A stretch of 21,153 bases of DNA from Candidatus Rokuibacteriota bacterium (GTDB taxonomy: Bacteria > Methylomirabilota > Methylomirabilia > Rokubacteriales > CSP1-6), in NCBI GenBank assembly GCA_003221435.1, contig QHRS01000024.1, positions 13,165 through 34,317 on the forward strand, read 5' to 3'. The translations under genes were made by a program, and so were the position numbers. A model generated the notes under the pieces. It did no database searches. It had not been told where the DNA came from and was given only the letters and a program-made list of their open reading frames with translations. This document shows, piece by piece, positions 8,168-13,745 of the stretch. Position 1 is the first letter of the stretch; each line of letters opens with the position of its first letter.

Positions 8168-8462
8168 GGTCGCGCGCCTGGCGGACCTTCCGCCGGGGAA
8201 GGGCATGGCCGTGTACGCGGGCGGCCGGGACATCGCCCTCTTCAACCTTGCAGGGGAAATCGTCGCGATCGGCAATGAGTGCCCCCACCAGTCCGGCTCA
8301 CTCGGCGATGGCTGGCTCGAGGGCGAGATCGTGATCTGTCCGGTGCACGGCTGGGAGTTCGACGCCCGGTCGGGTGCGTGTATGACGGTGCCGGGCGAAT
8401 CGGTCCCCCGCTTTCCCGTCCGCGTGGACGGCGACAGCATCCTGGTCGACCTCGGCGAATGA
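8157..8462 (+). CDS. Rieske [2Fe-2S] ferredoxin, NirD-like
   Basis: A 101-residue soluble Rieske-type iron-sulfur protein. Ligands are C42-P-H44 and C61-P-V-H64, in ECPHQSGSLGDG and CPVHGWEFDARSG, the classic Rieske pair. There is no signal peptide or membrane anchor, so it is cytoplasmic and resembles the NirD/biphenyl-dioxygenase ferredoxin group. The ATG lies inside the end of glcF in another frame (11-nt overlap), so it is probably translated with glcF. No nitrite reductase or oxygenase is nearby. By position it may carry electrons to or from glycolate oxidase, but this is inference only. Confidence 0.88.
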   Translation: MEVKVARLADLPPGKGMAVYAGGRDIALFNLAGEIVAIGNECPHQSGSLGDGWLEGEIVICPVHGWEFDARSGACMTVPGESVPRFPVRVDGDSILVDLGE

Positions 8463-8486
8463 CGCGAATCGAGTCGCCAGGAGTCT

Positions 8487-8535
8487 GTCGGAGTAGCCTT
8501 CGAGCGCCCGCTTTGCCGGCCGAGGCCCCCTTCGA
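8487..8535 (+). repeat. Interspersed palindromic repeat, family B, diverged copy
   Basis: It begins GTCGGAGTA and continues CTTCGAGCGCC.GCTTTGCCGGC, then CGAGGCCCCCTTCGA. The parts match the copies at 10691 and 19193 in the same order, but one arm base has changed (GCGCCCGC for GCGCCGGC) and the central block is absent. It lies 24 nt after the Rieske stop. Confidence 0.7.
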
Positions 8536-8591
8536 CGGTCTCGTGCCGTTCCAAGTTGCGAGCCAGACGAGGCCCGAGGAAGGAGGCGACC

Positions 8592-8651
8592 CCCGCGTAC
8601 GCGGGCTCGTGCGGCGTCTCGCCCACGGTCAACATGCCATGCGGCATGTTG
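8592..8651. other. Two palindromes in the Rieske-moaB gap
   Basis: A perfect 14-nt palindrome CCCGCGTACGCGGG lies at 8592-8605. A 9-bp stem CAACATGCC/GGCATGTTG with a 4-nt loop lies at 8630-8651. Neither is followed by a T run. Together with the family B repeat they occupy most of the 236-nt gap. No protein-coding signal is convincing here. They could be remnants of another interspersed element or binding sites. Confidence 0.45.
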
Positions 8652-8698
8652 AGGACCGCTGATCGCCGACGACCGAGAACGAAGTATGGCGAAGTAAA

Positions 8699-9220
8699 TT
8701 GGAACGGCACCGGGACGCGACGCCGCGCGAGCACAAAGCTCACGCGCCCAGATCGGTTTCCTGCTTCGTCCTCACGATTTCCGACACCAAGACATCGGAG
8801 AGCGACACGAGCGGCGCCCTCATCCAGGAATTGCTCCGCGCGGGGGGCCACCGGATCGCGGGCTCGGCGATCGTCCGCGACGAGCCCGCCGACGTCCAGC
8901 GGATCGTCCGCGAACAGTGCGCCGATCCAGCCGTCCAGGCCGTGATCCTGACCGGCGGGACCGGCATCACCTCCCGGGATTCGACCTTCGAAGCGGTCGA
9001 GGCGCTGCTCGACAAGCGCCTGCCCGGCTTCGGCGAGCTGTTCCGCATGCTCTCGTACCAGGAGATCGGTGGGGCGGCGATGCTGTCGCGGGCTCAGGCG
9101 GGAGTGCGCGCGGGGCGCATCGTGGTCTCGCTCCCCGGCTCGCCCAATGCCTGCCGGCTCGCGCTCGAAAAGCTGCTGCTTCCGGAGCTGGGCCATCTCG
9201 TCCGCGAAGTGAACCGCTAG
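8699..9220 (+). CDS. moaB: Molybdenum cofactor biosynthesis protein MoaB/Mog family
   Basis: A MogA/MoaB-type molybdopterin adenylyltransferase, which activates molybdopterin with ATP before molybdenum insertion. The 173-residue protein has the MoCF fold: FVLTISDTKTSESDTSG near the N-terminus, the LTGGTGIT loop (T85-G-G-T-G89), then DSTFEAVEALL, MLSYQEIGGAAMLSRAQAG and VVSLPGSPNACRLALE, all family signatures. The start is TTG at 8699, which gives about 20 extra N-terminal residues; no better start precedes the conserved core and no strong ribosome site is visible, so the N-terminus is uncertain. It would serve molybdoenzymes such as SorA and the oxidoreductase at the left edge. Confidence 0.87.
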   Translation: MERHRDATPREHKAHAPRSVSCFVLTISDTKTSESDTSGALIQELLRAGGHRIAGSAIVRDEPADVQRIVREQCADPAVQAVILTGGTGITSRDSTFEAVEALLDKRLPGFGELFRMLSYQEIGGAAMLSRAQAGVRAGRIVVSLPGSPNACRLALEKLLLPELGHLVREVNR

Positions 9221-9260
9221 ACTACTTCTCGGTGCAGAATGCCGCAGCCGGTCGTCCCCG

Positions 9261-9446
9261 AGGGCACGGCGACACTACGAGGCCGCTCGCAGCTGGTTGG
9301 CCCGGTTCACGTTGTCGCTGCGGGCGCTGGATGCCCTTCATCTCGCTCTGGCCGACGTGGAGGGGCTCCGGCTGGCAACCGCTGACCAGGATCTGTCCCG
9401 GTCTGCGAGGAGTCTCGGCGCGGCGGTCACGCTTGTTCGGGCCTGA
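9261..9446 (+). pseudogene. Decayed 3' end of a PIN-domain (VapC-like) toxin gene
   Basis: One frame ending at TGA 9444-9446 reads HYEAARSWLARFTLSLRALD, then ALHLALADVEGLRLATADQD and LSRSARSLGAAVTLVRA. This matches the C-terminal part of PIN-domain ribonucleases: the DALHLA helix, then LATAD with the acidic D, then a final LG..V strand. The N-terminal half with its first catalytic Asp is missing, and no start codon or antitoxin gene lies upstream. The rest of the 362-nt gap (9221-9582) holds a palindrome and the leader of the next gene. I judge it a relic of a toxin-antitoxin locus. Confidence 0.6.
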
Positions 9447-9464
9447 GGGGCCATCGCTACCAGC

Positions 9465-9502
9465 CTGCCGGGTTTTCAGCATCCGGCTGGACCAGCCGGC
9501 AG
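9465..9502. other. Nested inverted repeat upstream of the protease gene
   Basis: CTGCCGG (9465-9471) pairs with CCGGCAG (9496-9502). A 17-nt palindrome, CCGGCTGG-A-CCAGCCGG, lies inside at 9483-9499. The two pairings exclude each other. It could be an operator or the remnant terminator of the lost PIN gene; there is no T run. Confidence 0.4.
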
Positions 9503-9582
9503 TGAGAGGCGCCGCCTCGGAAATCAGGGAAGGCTCGGGGGTCGGGGGTATACTTGATGAAAGTTCAAAAGGAGGGCCTCTG

Positions 9583-10674
9583 ATGCGTGTGTTCCGTTCA
9601 TCGACGACCCTCGCCCGAGCGGCGGTCGTAGTTCTCGCCATACTCTGCGCGCAGCCCGTGCTGGCCGCGGAGCCCGTGCTCTGGAAGGAGAACGCGAGCG
9701 TTCCGGTCGCTCCCGAGCTGGCGCGCTTCAATGATCTGCTGAGCCAGCTCGCCGAGCGGCTCAAGCCCGCGCTCGTTCAGGTTCGCGTCGGGCGAAGCGG
9801 GTCGAGCGCTTCGGGCGACAAGCCGGAGCCCCCGAACGAGGCGCGGCGGGGCACCGGGTCGGGGTTCTTCATTCATGACAGCGGACTGCTGGTGACCAAC
9901 GCGCACGTCGTGGATGGCAGCGACTCGATCCAGGTGAGGCTCGCCAACGGCCGCCGCTACGCCGGCAAGGTCATCGGGAGGGACAACCGGGTCGATCTCG
10001 CCCTCGTGAAGATCGATGGGGCGGCCGACCTTCCGGTACTCCCGCTCGGCGACTCGAACCGGGTCCGGGTCGGCGAGTTCGTGCTGGCGTTGGGTCACCC
10101 GTTTGGCCTCGAGCAGACGGTCTCGTTCGGGATCGTCAGCCGCAAGGGCGCGCCGCTGTCGATCGCGGCGCCGGGCTTCGACTTCATTCAGACCGACGCG
10201 GCGATCAATCCGGGCAACTCCGGCGGGCCGCTCATCAACATGGCGGGCGAGGTCATCGGTGTCAACAGCATGGCGGCGCGGAACGGCTCCATCGGGTTTG
10301 CCATTCCGTCGAACCTTGTCAAGATGCTGGTGCCGCAGCTCGCGGAGAAGGGCAAGATCGAGTGGGGCTGGCTCGGCGTGAGCATCGGCGAGGTCGGCGA
10401 CGAGGAGATCGAGAAGTTCAAGCTCACGGAGGGGCACGGGGTCGTCATCCGGGACGTCGTGCCGGGTCAGCCAGCGGCGCAGGGCGGCCTGCGCGCGAAT
10501 GACGTGGTCCTGTCAGTCGACGGCGCCCTGATGGAGGGCCCGAAGGATCTTCAGCGCGTCGTCGCCTCGACGCCGGTCGGCACCCGCCTCCGCCTCAGCG
10601 TGCTCCGTGAGGGGAAGGCCGAGGACATCGAGGTGACAGTGGGGGCGTACAAGGACAGTCCGCTCGATCGTTGA
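9583..10674 (+). CDS. HtrA/Deg-family periplasmic serine protease, single PDZ domain
   Basis: A trypsin-like protease for envelope protein quality control, 363 residues. A signal peptide covers about residues 1-28 (ARAAVVVLAILCAQPVLAAE), so it is exported or membrane-anchored. The catalytic triad is His108 (TNAHVVDG), Asp138 (NRVDLALVKI) and Ser213 (NPGNSGGPL). One PDZ domain follows (about residues 265-355; WLGVSIGEV, GVVIRDVVPGQPAAQGGLRANDVVLSVDG), so the layout is DegS-like rather than the two-PDZ DegP. The start at 9583 is chosen for the GGAGGG 6 nt upstream and the signal peptide; the frame stays open far upstream, but that part overlaps moaB and the PIN relic and is not coding. A TATACT at 9549-9554 could be its -10 box, with no clear -35. 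Confidence 0.93.
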   Translation: MRVFRSSTTLARAAVVVLAILCAQPVLAAEPVLWKENASVPVAPELARFNDLLSQLAERLKPALVQVRVGRSGSSASGDKPEPPNEARRGTGSGFFIHDSGLLVTNAHVVDGSDSIQVRLANGRRYAGKVIGRDNRVDLALVKIDGAADLPVLPLGDSNRVRVGEFVLALGHPFGLEQTVSFGIVSRKGAPLSIAAPGFDFIQTDAAINPGNSGGPLINMAGEVIGVNSMAARNGSIGFAIPSNLVKMLVPQLAEKGKIEWGWLGVSIGEVGDEEIEKFKLTEGHGVVIRDVVPGQPAAQGGLRANDVVLSVDGALMEGPKDLQRVVASTPVGTRLRLSVLREGKAEDIEVTVGAYKDSPLDR

Positions 10675-10690
10675 TGCGGCTTAGCCGCCC

Positions 10691-10779
10691 GTCAGAGTAT
10701 CTGCCTTCGAGCGCCGGCTTTGCCGGCGCAGTCCCGTTCTGGGGGAGGCTCGGAGGGGGCCCTCGAGGCCCCCTCCGAT
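10691..10779 (+). repeat. Interspersed palindromic repeat, family B, full copy
   Basis: It begins GTCAGAGTA, then CTTCGAG leads into the perfect stem GCGCCGGC-TTT-GCCGGCGC (10711-10729). A 31-nt block follows, and then CCTCGAGGCCCCCTCCGAT. The copy at 19193-19250 repeats both flanks exactly except for one base but lacks the 31-nt block. It lies between the convergent protease and moeB genes. Confidence 0.8.
10751..10777. terminator. Strong hairpin between convergent genes, probable bidirectional terminator
   Basis: An 11-bp GC-rich stem, CGGAGGGGGCC with GGCCCCCTCCG around a 5-nt loop, lies in the 106-nt gap between the protease stop (10674) and the moeB stop (10781). It is part of the family B repeat. 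No T run follows on either strand, so termination strength is uncertain. Confidence 0.5.
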
Positions 10780-10780
10780 T

Positions 10781-12010
10781 CTAACCGCCGGGGCGGGCAG
10801 CCGGGACAGCGCCCGAGGTCGCGGGCTCGCCGTCCCCGTTCGGGCTGATCGCGCAGGCGGTGCCGCCCGCCGCGTGGATCGACAGGTCCTTGATCGTCGG
10901 GCTCGTGCCGCAGAGCGGGCACTTCGGGTCCCGGCGCAGCTTGACCTCACGGAAGCGCATGCCGAGCGCGTCGTACGTGAGGAGCCGCCCAATCAACGGC
11001 TCGCCGACGCCGAGGAGCACCTTCATGGTTTCGGTGGCCTGCACCAGCCCGATCACTCCTGGGAGCACGCCCAGGACGCCAGCCTCGCTTCAGCTCGGGA
11101 CGAGCCCCGGCGGGGGCGGTGTCGGATACAGGCAGCGGTAGCACGGGCCCTCGCCCGGCGCGAACACCGTCGCCATTCCTTCGAACTGGAAGATGGACCC
11201 GTGGATGTTCGTCTTGCCGGCCAGGTAGCAGGCGTCGTTGACGAGATAGCGGGTGTCGAAGTTGTCCGACCCGTCGACGATCAGATCGTAGTCCTTGATG
11301 ATGTCCATGACGTTGTCGACGTCGATTCGGACCGGCAGCGGGATCACGGCGATGTCCGGGTTGAGCGCCTTGAGCGTGCGGGCGCCTGACTCGACCTTGG
11401 GCTTGCCGATGTCCGCCGTCGTATGCAGCACCTGCCGCTGGAGGTTCGTGATGTCGACCACGTCGCCATCCATGAGCCCGATCGTCCCGACTCCTGCTGC
11501 GGCGAGATAGAGCGCGGTCGGCGAGCCGAGCCCACCGGCCCCGATCAATAGGACCTTCGAGCGCAGCAGCTTGCGCTGTCCCGTCTCGCCGATCTGGTTC
11601 AGCAGAAAGTGCCGGCTGTACCGCCCGATCTGCTCGGTCGTGAGCGGGGTGTCCTTGACGACGGGCAGGCCCGACTGCGCCCACTTCTGGAACCCGCCCT
11701 TCAGGTTGATGACCGTCTGGTAGCCAAGCTCCTTGAGCGCCTTGGCCGCGAGCACCGATCGGAGACCGGTCTGGCAATAGAGGACGATCGGGACGCTCGG
11801 GTCGCTCACCGCCGTGCCGATGCGGAACTCGAGGAAGCCGCGGCTGATGCTGGCCGCGCCCTCGATGTGGCCGTCGCGGTACTCGTCGGGATCGCGGACG
11901 TCGATGACCACGATCGGCTCGCGGTCCTTGAGCCGCCGGCTGAGATCGTCCGGACCCTCTTCGGGAACGACCTGCCTCGCCTCGGCGAGCATATCCTTCA
12001 GCGTTTTCAT
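10781..12010 (-). CDS. moeB: Rhodanese-MoeB fusion, candidate selenoprotein (in-frame TGA = Sec307)
   Basis: Adenylates, and probably sulfurates, the C-terminus of a ubiquitin-like sulfur carrier such as MoaD. Residues 1-120 form a rhodanese domain with active-site Cys79 (YCQTGLRS). Residues 125-409 form the ThiF/MoeB domain: GAGGLGSP (157-164), TNLQRQV, DGSDNFDTRYLVND, and two zinc CxxC pairs (C290/C293 and C364/C367). Codon 307 (11092-11090) is TGA, in VPS-TGA-SEAGVLGVLPG, where homologues have the E1-like cysteine that bonds the carrier protein. The same frame then runs 102 more codons of good MoeB sequence to TAG at 10783-10781. A SECIS-like hairpin follows the TGA. I therefore read one 409-residue selenoprotein. 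A recent nonsense mutation or base error (TGC to TGA) is the alternative. The rhodanese is N-terminal, whereas MOCS3/Uba4 has it C-terminal. The last 37 residues after CPLCG are Gly/Pro/Ala-rich and unlike the family. Confidence 0.8.
11057..11076 (-). promoter_or_regulatory. Candidate bacterial SECIS hairpin in moeB
   Basis: On the minus strand, TCCTGGG pairs perfectly with CCCAGGA around the 6-nt loop CGTGCT. The stem starts 13 nt and the loop 20 nt after the in-frame TGA (11092-11090). This fits the published bacterial SECIS pattern: loop 16-37 nt from UGA, short stem, and a G among the first two loop bases. Chance hairpins are common in GC-rich DNA, so this supports rather than proves Sec insertion. 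Confidence 0.6.
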
Positions 12011-12017
12011 ACTACTG

Positions 12018-12045
12018 ATGATACCCCTATTCTCGATCGGGTCAA
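12018..12045 (-). promoter_or_regulatory. Promoter for rhodanese-moeB, possibly giving a leaderless mRNA
   Basis: On the minus strand, TTGACC (12045-12040), a 16-nt spacer, then TATCAT (12023-12018). Only 7 nt separate the -10 box from the ATG at 12010, so transcription would begin at or next to the start codon. No Shine-Dalgarno sequence precedes the ATG, which agrees with a leaderless transcript. Confidence 0.5.
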
Positions 12046-12063
12046 TCGGGAATCGCCTCGATC

Positions 12064-12093
12064 TTGTTGGCCGGCCGCCTCGGCTGCTATACT
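12064..12093 (+). promoter_or_regulatory. Promoter for the rfbA-rfbC-rfbB operon
   Basis: TTGTTG at 12064-12069, an 18-nt spacer, then an extended -10 (TGC-TATACT, 12085-12093). Predicted start is near 12100, giving a leader of about 34 nt before rfbA. It lies back to back with the moeB promoter, within a 123-nt divergent intergenic region. Confidence 0.55.
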
Positions 12094-12133
12094 GCGCCAC
12101 AATACCTGTGGCAGTTCTGGGACATTGTAACCC

Positions 12134-13195
12134 ATGAAAGGCCTCATCCTGTCCGGCGGGCGCGGAACCCGTCTGCGCCCCATCACGTTCACCTCGGCCA
12201 AGCAGCTCATTCCCGTCGCCAACAAGCCCATTCTCTTCTACGGTATCGAGGCGCTCGTGGAATCCGGCATCCGCGAGATCGGAATCGTCGTCGGCGACAC
12301 CGGCCAGGAGATCAAGGACGCGGTCGGTGACGGCTCGCAGTTCGGCGCGGCCGTCACGTACATCGAGCAGCCGGCGCCTCTCGGTCTGGCACATGCGGTG
12401 CTGATCTCGGAAGCGTTCATCTCGGGCGAGCCGTTCGTGATGTACCTCGGAGACAACCTGATTCGCGAGCGCCTGGCGCCGCTGGTGGAGACGTTTCGGG
12501 CGGCGGCGCCGAACGCCCAGATCCTCCTCGCCCGGGTGCCGAATCCCCAGCAGTTCGGGGTCGCCGAGCTGGCGGGCGGCCGTGTCGTGCGGCTCGTCGA
12601 GAAACCGAAGAAGCCCGCGTCGGACCTGGCGCTCGTCGGCGTCTACATGTTCGACCGGGACGTGTTCGACGCGGTGAGTGCGATCAGCCCGTCCGCGCGT
12701 GGAGAGCTCGAGATCACCGACGCGATCCAGTGGCTCATCGATCACGGCCGCACGGTGATCCCGCACGTGATCGACGGGTGGTGGAAGGACACGGGGAAGC
12801 TCGAGGACCTCCTGGAGGCGAACCGGATCATCCTCGACACGATCGGCCGGCGGATCGAGGGCGAGGTGGAAGGATCCGAGGTGCTCGGCAAGGTGGTCAT
12901 CGAGGTCGGGGCCAAGGTGGTCCAGAGCACGGTCCGGGGGCCGGCCGTGATCGGCAAGGGCGCGATGATCGAGAACGCCTACATCGGCCCGTTCACGGCC
13001 GTGGGCGACCACGCGATCATCCGGAGCAGCGAGGTCGAGCACTCGATCATCCTCGAGGGCTCGACCATCACGGACATCGGGGGCCGCATCGAGTCGAGTC
13101 TGATCGGCCGCAACGTCTCGATCTACCGCTCCACCACCAAGCCCAAGTCCTACAACCTGATGCTCGGCGACCGCAGCCAGGTCGGCCTTCCCTGA
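12134..13195 (+). CDS. rfbA: Glucose-1-phosphate thymidylyltransferase, long (StrD-like) form
   Basis: Makes dTDP-glucose from dTTP and glucose-1-phosphate, the first step to dTDP-rhamnose and related sugars. The N-terminal nucleotidyltransferase domain has GGRGTRLRP (residues 9-17), the K-Q-L-I-P-V-A-N-K-P substrate motif, VMYLGDN and VEKPKKP. From about residue 245 a left-handed beta-helix of hexapeptide repeats follows (VIGKGAMIENAYIGPFTAVG). At 353 residues it is the long form found in antibiotic-sugar clusters and archaea, rather than the roughly 290-residue enterobacterial RmlA. First gene of an operon with rfbC 6 nt downstream and then rfbB. Confidence 0.92.
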   Translation: MKGLILSGGRGTRLRPITFTSAKQLIPVANKPILFYGIEALVESGIREIGIVVGDTGQEIKDAVGDGSQFGAAVTYIEQPAPLGLAHAVLISEAFISGEPFVMYLGDNLIRERLAPLVETFRAAAPNAQILLARVPNPQQFGVAELAGGRVVRLVEKPKKPASDLALVGVYMFDRDVFDAVSAISPSARGELEITDAIQWLIDHGRTVIPHVIDGWWKDTGKLEDLLEANRIILDTIGRRIEGEVEGSEVLGKVVIEVGAKVVQSTVRGPAVIGKGAMIENAYIGPFTAVGDHAIIRSSEVEHSIILEGSTITDIGGRIESSLIGRNVSIYRSTTKPKSYNLMLGDRSQVGLP

Positions 13196-13201
13196 CGGCC
13201 G

Positions 13202-13738
13202 ATGGATCTCACCCCGGACGCCAAGCGCGCGTTCACCGTTCAGAGCTACGCGCCGCAGCCGCGGATCGAGGGCGTCGAGATCGTCGACCTCCAGCGCCAC
13301 GTCGACGACGGCGGCTCGATGACGGAGCTGGCGCGGCTGACCGCCGGCGGCCTCGCGGCGGTTCCGGGCTTCTCGGTCCATCAGATGAACTACAGCGAGG
13401 TCGCTCCCGGCGCGATCAAAGCGTTCCACCTGCACGCGCGCCAGACGGACGTCTGGTTCGTTCCGCCCTCGGACCGCATCCTGTGCGTGCTGATCGACGC
13501 CCGGGCCGGCTCGCGGACCGAGGGCCGGCGGAACCGGATCGTGCTGGGCGACGGCACCTCCAGGCTGATCCGGATCCCGCCCGGCGTCGCGCACGGCGGG
13601 CGGAATCTCGCGGCCACGACCGGGCGCATCATCTACTTCACGGACCTGCATTTCACGCCGGATCCGGCCACCTGCGACGAGGGCCGATTACCGTGGGACT
13701 TCGCCGGCGCCGCCATCTGGGACCTGACCCGCGGATAA
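13202..13738 (+). CDS. rfbC: dTDP-4-dehydrorhamnose 3,5-epimerase-like cupin (RmlC family)
   Basis: A 178-residue RmlC-type cupin, expected to epimerise dTDP-4-keto-6-deoxyglucose. Family marks are the double-stranded beta-helix with FHLHARQTDVWFV (His76, His78; equivalent to the RGLHxQ region with the catalytic base), VLIDAR and IPPGVAHGG. The usual Y..TDYY segment is YFTDLHF here (Tyr145-Phe151), so the catalytic tyrosine may be shifted or lost. It could therefore be a 3-epimerase or another sugar-modifying relative rather than a true 3,5-epimerase. It lies between rfbA and rfbB with gaps of 6 and 7 nt. No rfbD reductase follows. Confidence 0.8.
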   Translation: MDLTPDAKRAFTVQSYAPQPRIEGVEIVDLQRHVDDGGSMTELARLTAGGLAAVPGFSVHQMNYSEVAPGAIKAFHLHARQTDVWFVPPSDRILCVLIDARAGSRTEGRRNRIVLGDGTSRLIRIPPGVAHGGRNLAATTGRIIYFTDLHFTPDPATCDEGRLPWDFAGAAIWDLTRG

Positions 13739-13745
13739 ATACGCG

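Noticed and set aside
8917..9582. Upstream extension of the protease frame to 585 residues
   Set aside because: It overlaps moaB and the PIN relic in another frame. The ATG at 9583 has a strong ribosome site and a signal peptide directly after it.
10781..11092. MoeB as a broken gene split into two ORFs by a nonsense codon
   Set aside because: Not excluded, but less likely: the stop is TGA, lies exactly at a conserved Cys, is the only lesion, and is followed by a SECIS-like hairpin.
12011..13651. Upstream extension of the moeB frame into a protein of 853 residues
   Set aside because: The added part is antisense to rfbA and rfbC and has shadow-like composition. The rhodanese domain begins at the ATG at 12010, with a promoter just before it.
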